Position numbers and translations under genes: made by a program | Part shown: piece by piece, positions 1 to 6,653 of the stretch | Numbering within the stretch: position 1 is the stretch's first letter | Layout of the letters: each line of letters opens with the position of its first letter | Source: Globobulimina sp. | Taxonomy: Eukaryota; Foraminifera; Rotaliida | DNA length: 11,631 nt | Direction of reading: 5' to 3' | NCBI GenBank assembly: GCA_003354225.1 | Contig: PIVH01000014.1 | Coordinates: 1-11,631 of the forward strand | Notes under the pieces: model-generated | Database searches by the model: none | What the model was told of the DNA's origin: nothing | Seen by the model: only the letters and a program-made list of their open reading frames with translations

Positions 1-1085
1 GAATGTCTTTTTTTTAATGATTCATCACTTTCTGAATTGGATTGTTTTCGATATGTTTGGGTTAATAATGCTGCCAAACGATAAAAATTTGTGTATAATA
101 ATAAACATAAAATATTATTAAATGCAATTATTCGCTTTGAATCATATCCATATACTTTATGCCATACATAATTAGCTTTATTTATATGCTTTTTATATTT
201 ATTCCATTTCAATTCGGCTTTAATACTCGTATTTATCCATTGTCCCATCGAGAATTCAAACATATCATTTGTTAATATTTCAATTTTTAAATTTGCATAT
301 TTTGGAATGATAAACCAATCCGATATTTTATAGTCGCCGAAATCAAAGTTTCCATTTTCCATATTTTCTGTTCCTGGTATTATCTCGTGATATTTATGTA
401 TATTTTGATATCTTTTGTGATAAAAATAGCGAATTCCCTGCGAATAGGTAGCATATTCATTATTATTTTGTTTACATTCAGTATTATTATTAAAATGAGT
501 AACAAATTTATTGTGATTCTTTAATAGTTTATGCATTTTACGTCGCTTATTTTTAATATTTTTAATATTTGCATGAGTTCTTAAACCAGAATGAATTAAA
601 TGAAATAAAATATTATGAATAATATCTAAATATTGTAAAATAACAATTTGTTTTTCATCTTTAATGCCATCATACAATGATATTCTTTCCTGATTATATT
701 TACTTAAATCGCCAGTATTTCGATAATTTCGTGCAAAAAATAAACAATTATCTGCATTACATTTATTATAATTATTTAAATATTTCTTATGGCTATCGAT
801 GTTATTAATAATATAATCATAATCATTTAGAAATGCATCAATATTTTCTGATTTATAATATTTGCAAATTAAAACATAAATGTTTGATTTATTCTCATTA
901 TTCTTCCAACCATTATAAATTGCAAATATTTCCTCCATTCTTTCATACACATTTGTTTTTTCTTCTTCTTTTTCAATAAATTCAATACATTTCTCCATAT
1001 TTCCACCAAATTTAATAAAATGCTTATATGATATCACATAACCAGTCGATAAAAAAAATTCGTATTCTTTCTTTTTATTACCCAT
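1..1085 (-). CDS. N-terminal part of an ART-family protist protein (partial, runs off left edge)
   Basis: The minus strand is open from an ATG at 1085 to base 1, about 361 codons without a stop, so the gene continues beyond the window. The product is rich in Asn, Lys, Ile and Tyr. A coiled, charged N-terminus (residues 30-50) is followed by a cysteine-containing segment (C109, C114 in NKCNADNC), then a conserved-looking block at 150-168 (QYLDIIHNILFHLIHSG) and a helical stretch at 318-346 (NNILCLLLYTNFYRLAALL). From memory, I recognise this arrangement as the region N-terminal to an ART-like domain in an expanded protist family; the window also holds two C-terminal copies of that family. The catalytic domain itself would lie outside the window. 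The gene is divergent from the broken copy starting at 1162, only 76 bp away. Coding status is secure; family assignment is moderate and the function unknown. Confidence 0.72.
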   Translation of the reverse strand, partial: MGNKKKEYEFFLSTGYVISYKHFIKFGGNMEKCIEFIEKEEEKTNVYERMEEIFAIYNGWKNNENKSNIYVLICKYYKSENIDAFLNDYDYIINNIDSHKKYLNNYNKCNADNCLFFARNYRNTGDLSKYNQERISLYDGIKDEKQIVILQYLDIIHNILFHLIHSGLRTHANIKNIKNKRRKMHKLLKNHNKFVTHFNNNTECKQNNNEYATYSQGIRYFYHKRYQNIHKYHEIIPGTENMENGNFDFGDYKISDWFIIPKYANLKIEILTNDMFEFSMGQWINTSIKAELKWNKYKKHINKANYVWHKVYGYDSKRIIAFNNILCLLLYTNFYRLAALLTQTYRKQSNSESDESLKKRH

Positions 1086-1161
1086 TTTCACGCAAAAACT
1101 GAAACTTTATGGATGATTTTTCAGAAGTTTTCTGACAAACTACAAAAACCATGCGTGATGT

Positions 1162-1511
1162 ATGATTATTTCCAGTCTCGTCACATCAATTCATCCCAAT
1201 AATGTGAGGCGATTTGGCACTGCCGGAAAAGATGGAAATATACACACTTTTTATCATGGCACTGGGCAGAAACTAGCGTTTCCAAAATATGTGGATCGTT
1301 ATGAAAACAAAGGAGGGATTCATCCAAAGCGGTAGCAATTAACTTTACAAACTCTAACAATGGACTGATTTTCGAATTTTCTTCCGGTGGTAAACAAGGA
1401 TATACAAAATATTTTTGTATGAACTGGTTATCTGATTATCCGGCTGAGAGTGAATGTTTCTTCATTCAATGTGAAGGATGGAGTGGAATAGGGCTTTCCG
1501 ATAAGTACTGA
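1162..1511 (+). pseudogene. 5' fragment of a broken ART-like gene (catalytic domain, two frames)
   Basis: Two overlapping reading frames together describe one ART-like domain. Frame A runs from an ATG at 1162 to TAG at 1335 and contains FYHGTGQKLAFPKYV (HG at 1255-1260), which resembles the first NAD-binding strand of ART/PARP folds with His rather than Arg. Frame B is usable from about 1329 to TGA at 1511. It contains AVAINFTNSNNGLI and an E-S-E triplet (1446-1454) placed like the catalytic E-x-E of arginine-type ARTs. The S-T-S motif expected between the two halves is missing exactly where the frame jumps, so a small deletion is likely. Frame B then enters the inverted repeat of an inserted element at 1489 and stops. 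The N-terminal half of the family is absent upstream, so this copy was short from the start or has an unseen exon. An acceptor-like ttccag ends at 1174, inside the first codons. I read it as a dead copy. Confidence 0.66.
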
Positions 1512-1517
1512 TTTTTT
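1489..1517 (+). repeat. Left terminal inverted repeat (with TA) of the 1.39-kb element
   Basis: This 29-bp stretch is the exact reverse complement of 2855-2883. It starts with the target TA, continues GGGCTTTCCGATAAG and ends in a T-run. It contains GTACTG at 1505, which could serve as a splice donor on the plus strand. Confidence 0.93.
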
Positions 1518-1905
1518 CAAAAACTTATCAAACGTTTCTCAAAAATGCAATCTGTTCGATAAGTATTTTCATTTTTTTTATATTACAAAATCTTAACAAC
1601 ACACACAAGAATGAGTAAGATGACTTATATAAACAGATAGTACAAAAAACAAATAAACATTCACAAAAAATACCACATATATCCTTGCACAAAAAAAAAA
1701 CAATAAAAAAATAAAAAAACGAAAAGTAAAGTCAATCTTGGTTGTTCTGAATAATTTCATTTTGATTCATCCTTTGTTGGCGCAATTAAATTATTATCCT
1801 CCTTATTATCATTCGTATCATCTATAATTTCCACAACTCCTTTTTGGTTTTATTTTTTTTTATTTATATCTAAGGAAGGCCCCCAATCATCGTGTAATAT
1901 GTCCT
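1518..1905. other. Left interior of the 1.39-kb element, no clear gene
   Basis: This stretch is A/T-rich with A-runs at about 1689-1720. Near the TIR it repeats the element's motif (TGTTCGATAAG at 1553-1563; ACTTATC, its complement, at 1523-1529). On the minus strand, 1757-1849 is a 30-codon open stretch with no Met that ends in TGA and is strikingly acidic (for example EIIDDTNDNKEDNN). It could be the last exon or a frameshifted tail of the 164-codon ORF just upstream, but I see no convincing splice pair. Otherwise nothing recognisable. Confidence 0.4.
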
Positions 1906-2400
1906 TTAAAATTCCTGCAATATTCTATCCACAGTGTCTTTGACAGCAATCATGTTTTCATTGACTTTTATCTGTGATTTGGTGTTCAAAAACGCATGAA
2001 ATGAACGTATAAATTCCATGAAATTTAACGATGCGTTCAATATAAATGAGTTATATCTATGTCGTTGGATTAATGTAAAACATTTGTTCCAATGTGTTTG
2101 CAAATTGTTTAAAATGTGGGGAGTGCAATGTCGTGCATTATATTGCATTAAATACGCCATCAATAACTGGATTAGTACATTATGCAATTTATTTAAAAAT
2201 ATAAATCTATAATCTTCAATGTGTTGCTTTTTTCGGTCTCTCGCAATGATAAAATCCACTTCGTTGCAATTATTAATCAACACAATTTTTTTATGTTTGC
2301 TTGCCATATATTTATCATTGAAATGGTCCAATGTCGCAGTAATGGCCTGTTCTAAATTAATAACACTGCCATTATGCGGATAGGGCACACATTGACACAT
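1906..2400 (-). CDS. Hypothetical 164-aa cargo protein of the 1.39-kb element
   Basis: An ATG at 2400 opens a 164-codon frame ending in TAA at 1906; an in-frame TAA at 2410 rules out extension without an upstream exon. I do not recognise the protein. Residues 12-47 (INLEQAITATLDHFNDKY, then KKIVLINNCNE) resemble the middle of a von Willebrand A fold, a helix followed by a hydrophobic strand, but the metal-binding DxSxS strand that should precede it is absent. Residues 66-135 are helical, with several His, Trp and Tyr. No transposase catalytic triad, zinc finger or membrane segment is visible. It lies wholly inside the TIR element, so it travels with it. It may be a captured host gene fragment or a decayed ORF. 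Confidence 0.45.
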   Translation of the reverse strand: MCQCVPYPHNGSVINLEQAITATLDHFNDKYMASKHKKIVLINNCNEVDFIIARDRKKQHIEDYRFIFLNKLHNVLIQLLMAYLMQYNARHCTPHILNNLQTHWNKCFTLIQRHRYNSFILNASLNFMEFIRSFHAFLNTKSQIKVNENMIAVKDTVDRILQEF

Positions 2401-2452
2401 CCGTACGTATTAACTGTGCATATTCATAAATGCTACGCTGCTGATTGCGTTT

Positions 2453-2572
2453 TCAAGGAAAAAGTATAATAAACTCTGCCGAAATAACTAAACATATTAT
2501 AATTAGACAGATAATATCCATTAAAATAACAACATAATATAATATCGATTTATTTGTTACCGTAGATTCCAT
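2453..2572 (-). CDS. Small 39-aa hydrophobic ORF, possible membrane peptide
   Basis: ATG at 2572 to TGA at 2453 encodes 39 residues: a short polar start (MESTVTNKS), then about 28 residues dominated by Ile, Leu, Val, Tyr and Cys that would form one membrane helix. It precedes the 164-codon ORF on the same strand by about 50 bp, inside the TIR element. It could be a separate peptide, a first exon (GTAACA at the fifth codon resembles a donor) or chance in AT-rich DNA. An in-frame TAA upstream of the 164-codon ORF argues against a simple fusion. Confidence 0.25.
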   Translation of the reverse strand: MESTVTNKSILYYVVILMDIICLIIICLVISAEFIILFP

Positions 2573-2680
2573 TTTAAAGATCTAATGAGATTTCTATTTA
2601 TAATTTATAATGGTTCTCCATAATTTTAACAACAAAAATATAAACAAACCTGGATTTAATAATGCGCCATGCCGCCAATA

Positions 2681-2748
2681 TCCCACGCCAGGATTTGAAC
2701 CTGGATTCCCTGCGTAAAACAGTGCTCTACCAATTGAGCTACGTGAGA
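2681..2748 (-). tRNA. Shortened tRNA-like gene (68 nt), probably a decayed or tRNA-derived sequence
   Basis: On the minus strand the ends TCTCACG and CGTGGGA pair over seven positions (one G-T). The D arm is GCTC-AATTGGTA-GAGC and the T arm CCAGG-TTCAAAT-CCTGG. The pol III A box (TAGCTCAATTGG) and B box (GGTTCAAATCC) are intact. The segment between D and T arms is only 19 nt instead of about 23. It folds as a 3-bp stem (CTG/CAG) around the 7-nt loop TTTTACG, so two base pairs of the anticodon stem are missing. The literal anticodon position reads TTA, but a deletion in a valine-type (TAC) arm is equally plausible, so I assign no amino acid. A run of five Ts lies about 45 nt downstream. It sits inside the TIR element, antisense to the plus-strand frame that continues into the ART-like fragment. 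Confidence 0.6.
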
Positions 2749-2854
2749 TTTGACAACAAAATGAATATGTTTTGTAGGTATATGGATATAAAAGCTAATA
2801 CTGAGGTGTTCGATAAGATCAGTACAAAACAAAAAAAACCTTTTCGAACAGCAA

Positions 2855-2883
2855 AAAAAATCAGTACTTATCGGAAAGCCCTA
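2855..2883 (-). repeat. Right terminal inverted repeat (with TA) of the 1.39-kb element
   Basis: Exact reverse complement of 1489-1517; it ends in the second TA, directly before the ATG at 2884. On the plus strand it contains ATCAG at 2860-2864, the complement of the left GTACTGAT, so the pair forms a possible GT...AG intron boundary. Confidence 0.93.
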
Positions 2884-3492
2884 ATGTTTTTGGAAAATAT
2901 TATTGATGCACAGAGTGGAAATGAATATGGTTCGCTGATCAAAACATTGGACCAAATTGAAACTATGGTCGGTACTTGTTTTGACGATATTGGTCTTCCA
3001 AACAAACAACTAATCAGTGCTATATTCTCCAATCAGTTATCATCGAAACTACCCAAATATGAGTCTTTTCGCTCAAAAGATGCTTATTTTAACAGTATTT
3101 GTAACACATATTTTCAAAATACGATATATATTCACATTGATTTTGAAAAATGTAAAGAATCTGCTGCGTGTATTATGGCATTTTTGTGTCATTCGAATCG
3201 TGAATGGATAAATACCGGGGTTTGTCAAATATTATTTCCTCATTTAGAAGAGCTTTGGGTGAGTAATATCGATCTAACTTGGTTTATTTTTGAAGACTTA
3301 TTGAGATATTTCAAATCCATGGATGTATCAGATACGTCGCTGGAAAAAATAGAAATTGAAAACAAGGAAAACAGTAAATTATGCATAAAACAAGGAATAA
3401 AGCAATTCTCTGCGGCTTTGCAAGATTTAAAGATGGATATTATTCCATGTGCTCAGGCTGCAAAATATTGTTGTTGCTGTTGGAGCGAATAA
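2884..3492 (+). pseudogene. 3' fragment of the broken ART-like gene (C-terminal domain)
   Basis: The frame is open on the plus strand from 2662 to TAA at 3492, but only the part from 2884 belongs to the host gene. The first 74 codons are read through the right end of the inserted element, including antisense of its tRNA. From MFLENIID onward the roughly 200 residues match, from memory, the region C-terminal to the ART domain in this family: a helical block, then FPHLEELWVSNIDL, a helix, and LEKIEIEN, a strand-helix pattern also seen in the copy at 10745-11631. The end is unusually cysteine-rich (AAKYCCCCWSE). The frame continues that of 1329-1490 when the element is removed. A short product starting at 2884 could still be made, but it would lack the catalytic domain. 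Confidence 0.68.
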
Positions 3493-3956
3493 GCGCTTGG
3501 AAGCTGAATTAAAAATATTTTATCAATGGTTTTATGTATCTGATGTAGTGTGAATGAAATTGATTTTATGTATTTTTTTTTGGTGATATCAGAAATTGAT
3601 ACGAAACACGGTGTTTTTTTATTTTTTGTTGCGATTTGAATTTTTTAGAAACATTGAAACCTGTGAGGAATGGGTAGGTATTGATGGCAGAGATGTATTG
3701 TTATGATTGACATTATGTTGGTTGGGATTGGTATTGTTTTGAGTATCAAAAAATGGACTTTTTTTCATAATGTTATTGGTTTAATGATGAAGTGATTATA
3801 TAATTCTCGATATTGATTTTTGAAATCAAATCTCCAAACTTACTAGTAATAGCATTTAATTTCCATTCAAAATATGATAAAAAACCGCCAGCTGTGATTC
3901 AAAAGGAAAGAAAGCTACGTAGTCGTTTTGATTCATTACGAAGCGGAACAGTATTT
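3493..3956. other. Convergent intergenic region without a recognisable gene
   Basis: This is the shared 3' region of the plus-strand ART-like remnant and the minus-strand cysteine-rich gene. It is rich in T-runs on the plus strand. A minus-strand AATAAA at 3618-3623, about 335 nt past the stop at 3957, could be a polyadenylation signal for the cysteine-rich gene. I found no open frame, structured RNA or repeat array. Confidence 0.5.
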
Positions 3957-5939
3957 TTAAACTAAACTGTAAGGTTTGCACATTTTTTTGAAACACTCAC
4001 TGTCATCATATTTGGATAATTCATATTTGGATAATTCATAAACGATGTCATGAAATATGTCATCATCTGGAATAAGTTTGCACAATTTACAACAAAATTC
4101 TTTTTGTCCACGAAGCGGACAATATCCATAACTTAAATCTGCAGATTTTTGCCATTTTTTGCAAACAATGCATTTGCGATGATCTAAGCAATAATACATT
4201 GTATCAAAGTTGGTACAATCAAATGAATAATTTCTTGCTCCAAAAGCACATTTCTTGCAACCATTCTTATAACAATCCACGCAAAATATTCGTATTTGAC
4301 GGTTATAAATATACCAAAAAGTGCCTTCTGCGTTGATTGCCGCATCAACATTGTAATGATAATATTTTTGATCCGCTGTTAACTCTTTCTCCGAATAAAC
4401 AGATTGCCACAATGACTCATTGCTAAACTGATGAAATTCGTATCCATTCAATATACTCAATTCTTTATCACAGAAACCGAAATTACAACATTGCACAACA
4501 TATCCAATGGCATAACTTGCAATGATTGCACTAATATTGATATCTGCTACAATCTGCATCGAGTACAACGTATCAACAAACATAGAAACCTCTTCCTTGA
4601 CAATACAATATCTGCACAATATATCTTTAGCAGTACCACAACGAACACAAAAGCTCTTCTTGCAGCCACTACACGTGGTCATTTCTTGTGATCTGCATTC
4701 TTCCCCACGTTTGCCACAAATATCACAACGGGGATGTCTACCACACAAATTTAACTTAGCTCCATAGCAAATATTATAAGGATGTCCTCCATATCCATAT
4801 CCTCCATATCCTCCATTTCCAAACGGTTCAAGCAATGAACAACTATCACAGTGCTCCAATCTATCACTGGCACAGCATACACTGCAAAATATTCTGTACG
4901 TTGAATTGTACAAAAATCTGACATTTCCATCACAGTCTGACTCTGCACACCAATCATATGATATTTTCTTCTCAAAGACATCAATTTGGCGTAGAAAATA
5001 CCATTGATCATCCAATATAATTTCCCCTTGACACTCATCAATCGCATTACAACACATTATAATGTATCCAATGGCATATTGTGCGATTATATGAGCCACT
5101 CTGTTATCAATAATGCTGCTTAATATTGATGACAACTCATTTGTTTCTTGCAATACTAAACATTTGCGACAGTCAATTGACTCAAACGATTTCCGTTGAC
5201 GCATACAGACAGAACACGTGAAACGAGTCTTGCATATTGTACATTTATAATGGTAGTCCCACCAACCTGGAGAATAAAATGCGCGCGTTCCTAATACACC
5301 ACACTCGATGCATTCTGGATGCCCTCCAACTCTACAAATATTATTTTCCGATACATCGCAATCAATGATCTGACAATCTGGGCTTGCGCATGCCTTCAGT
5401 TCATGCATTGTACACAAGGTACAGAAAATCCTTGTGTTGACACCATATATGTCTCGAGTAACAATTTTATTGTCGATATAATTATCATATAATATGATAT
5501 TATCAGTAATATGAGGGTAATAAAAAGATATTCGAAGGCCCAAATGATCCATTCTTGCGTTTAAATCCAATGAGTTACTTATATTAATTTCAGTGCGACA
5601 CCAACAGCATTTAACTGTGACACCAACAGCAAAATGTGAGATAGTGCATACCACTGAGGCAGTGGGGTTTGTTTCAGATAATTGTTGTAATAGTGGTGAT
5701 GAAGAAATTGCACGATATATTTTATTGTATTCTCTTTTTTCCAGGCAATTCTTACACACATAACCATTGGGGTTAGCTACTTTAATTAATGCACAAGAAA
5801 TACAACACATTTTACCGCAATCCACGCATTCAGTTTTGTGCACGGGATTCAGTATCAGGGCGTCACAGGTGTCATGTCTATCGTCCTCATAATATGAATG
5901 ATACGTTGTATCAGTGTTACTAACGATCTTCTTGAACAT
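3957..5939 (-). CDS. Cysteine-rich zinc-binding protein with three internal repeats
   Basis: The frame is open from 6017, but I choose the ATG at 5939 (MFKKIVSN). The 26 codons before it begin directly at the stop of the LINE ORF and look like leader. The product has 660 residues. Counting from 6017, residues 51-91 are a half unit with CxxC pairs. Three units of about 170-190 residues follow (about 105-290, 295-475, 483-650). Each has a hydrophobic helix (HIIAQYAIGYIIMCC; AIIASYAIGYVVQCC; a diverged first copy), a strand before CxxC (NTRIFCTLC, TYRIFCSVC, QIRIFCVDC), a C-x2-H-x2-C-x2-C-type block (GGHPECIECG, GRHPRCDICG, LDHRKCIVCK) and further CxxC pairs. This predicts several treble-clef or RING/FYVE-like zinc sites; the exact fold is unclear. 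Residues 400-411 are Gly/Tyr-rich. Near the end a 15-bp unit is duplicated (4008-4037), giving ELSKY twice. No signal peptide. Function unknown, perhaps a scaffold or ubiquitin-related factor. Confidence 0.7.
   Translation of the reverse strand: MFKKIVSNTDTTYHSYYEDDRHDTCDALILNPVHKTECVDCGKMCCISCALIKVANPNGYVCKNCLEKREYNKIYRAISSSPLLQQLSETNPTASVVCTISHFAVGVTVKCCWCRTEINISNSLDLNARMDHLGLRISFYYPHITDNIILYDNYIDNKIVTRDIYGVNTRIFCTLCTMHELKACASPDCQIIDCDVSENNICRVGGHPECIECGVLGTRAFYSPGWWDYHYKCTICKTRFTCSVCMRQRKSFESIDCRKCLVLQETNELSSILSSIIDNRVAHIIAQYAIGYIIMCCNAIDECQGEIILDDQWYFLRQIDVFEKKISYDWCAESDCDGNVRFLYNSTYRIFCSVCCASDRLEHCDSCSLLEPFGNGGYGGYGYGGHPYNICYGAKLNLCGRHPRCDICGKRGEECRSQEMTTCSGCKKSFCVRCGTAKDILCRYCIVKEEVSMFVDTLYSMQIVADINISAIIASYAIGYVVQCCNFGFCDKELSILNGYEFHQFSNESLWQSVYSEKELTADQKYYHYNVDAAINAEGTFWYIYNRQIRIFCVDCYKNGCKKCAFGARNYSFDCTNFDTMYYCLDHRKCIVCKKWQKSADLSYGYCPLRGQKEFCCKLCKLIPDDDIFHDIVYELSKYELSKYDDSECFKKMCKPYSLV
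4008..4037. repeat. 15-bp tandem duplication in the cysteine-rich gene
   Basis: ATATTTGGATAATTC occurs twice in direct succession (4008-4022, 4023-4037). It adds one copy of the pentapeptide ELSKY near the C-terminus and keeps the frame. Confidence 0.9.
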
Positions 5940-6017
5940 TGTCAATAAATGCAAAGAAAGTTGTATTTTTAAGAACTGTTTTTTATGTTTAGCTATATTG
6001 TAGTAGTGGGGGCACAT

Positions 6018-6517
6018 TCAGCCAGGGAGTAAGTCTGGCTCCATACTCACCGATTGTTGGAACATCCCGGCGAGGTTGTTTATGGTATCAAATGAGATAC
6101 CATTTACGAAATGGAATGATCGGTATTTGGCATATTGAGTTGAATTATAATGTACATTAAGATAGTTGGAGTTATTGGGATGCATTCTACCAATCTCCGC
6201 TAATTTGTCTGCAACATTATTGAACGGTTGTTGCTTCGGTTTAGTGTGTGATTTTACCTTCCATAGTATGCTCTCGCTTCTCTTTATATACTTCTGTGTG
6301 TTAATAAACAGGTTCGAGTGAGCTAGTTTTTGTATTTTACGTGGAGTGGTGATCAGTGGCACGAAGTTATATAGCGAGTCGGTGAATATTATTTTCCTTC
6401 GATTATTGGTGTCAATTCCACAATATTTTATGAAGAAGTCTGATTTATGGATGGCAAAAAGCTCACCGAAGTGATTGGTTTGCGCACCAATTGGTTGAGC
6501 GAAGCAATTGATGGTGT
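6018..6517 (-). pseudogene. 3' remainder of the LINE ORF: second half of RNase H and C-terminal tail
   Basis: In frame with the RT ORF once 6518-7606 and one copy of the 7-bp repeat are discounted, this segment supplies the rest of RNase H. It holds the catalytic Glu in HFGELFAI (nt 6462-6464), Asp in IIFTDSLY (6378-6380), the KVKSHT loop and the final Asp in NVADKLAEIG (6207-6209). About 55 residues follow before TGA at 6018. The GTG at 6362 is an internal valine codon, not a start. Because the insertion separates it from its start codon, it is unlikely to be translated as it stands. All four acidic residues of RNase H survive across the two halves. Confidence 0.82.
6511..6517. repeat. Left target-site duplication (ATGGTGT) of the 1,089-bp insertion
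   Basis: Identical to 7607-7613. In LINE orientation both copies sit in the same codon phase (ACACCAT, with ACC as a codon), as expected if the sequence was duplicated on insertion. Confidence 0.78.
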
Positions 6518-6524
6518 TTAACGA

Positions 6525-6539
6525 AGGTGGTTTTTTTTG
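6525..6539 (+). repeat. Left terminal inverted repeat of the 1,089-bp insertion
   Basis: AGGTGG, eight Ts, then G. It matches the complement of 7587-7602 apart from one extra T there. Seven bases (TTAACGA) separate it from the target duplication. Confidence 0.65.
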
Positions 6540-6602
6540 TTTTTTTTGTAGATTGTTTAATTTAATAATTCTTGTGCTTAACCATTGCCATTGTCAGCTA
6601 CA

Positions 6603-6642
6603 AAAAACGTTAACTATGATTATGCAAAAACGTTAACTATGA
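6603..6642 (+). repeat. Pair of 17-bp direct repeats near the left end of the 1,089-bp insertion
   Basis: AAAAACGTTAACTATGA occurs at 6603-6619 and 6626-6642, a 23-bp period, with the palindrome GTTAAC at its core. It lies just upstream of the cargo gene's ATG at 6654, so it may be a subterminal transposase site, a promoter element or both. Confidence 0.7.
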
Positions 6643-6653
6643 ATTAAGCGGTG

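Larger units (their letters stand above)
1489..2883. mobile_element. 1.39-kb TA-flanked inverted-repeat element inserted in the ART-like gene
   Basis: Bases 1489-1517 and 2855-2883 are perfect inverted copies of 29 bp. The outer TA is best read as a duplicated target dinucleotide, leaving 27-bp TIRs that begin GGGCTTTCCGATAAGTACTG. Left of the element the ART-like frame reads AGT GGA ATA (the final TA being target). Right of it the frame resumes with ATG TTT TTG at 2884. Joining them over one TA keeps the frame, which is strong evidence for insertion by a TA-targeting transposase (Tc1/mariner or a similar group). No DDE transposase is visible, so the element is non-autonomous or carries cargo. 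Inside are a 164-codon minus-strand ORF, a short hydrophobic ORF and a tRNA-like sequence. The motif GATAAG recurs near both ends. Confidence 0.85.

Noticed and set aside
2681-2748. A UAA-suppressor tRNA, implying a reassigned stop codon
   Set aside because: The anticodon reading depends on a damaged arm, and the genes here use TAA as terminators in sensible places.
2662-2883. Native N-terminus of the 276-codon plus-strand protein
   Set aside because: These codons lie inside the TIR element and partly antisense to a tRNA; the family-like part begins at 2884.
1489-2883. Paramecium-type internal eliminated sequence
   Set aside because: The ends do not match the known IES consensus beyond TA, and coding frames here do not use reassigned TAA/TAG; kept only as an alternative to test.
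4431-5047. ORFs of 80-98 codons overlapping the cysteine-rich gene
   Set aside because: Shadow frames of the larger gene; the Met/Glu/Asp repeat in one comes from the Gly/Tyr-rich stretch in another frame.
6018-6362. A separate 114-codon gene starting at 6362
   Set aside because: The start is a GTG valine inside the RNase H frame, which is open upstream to 6593.
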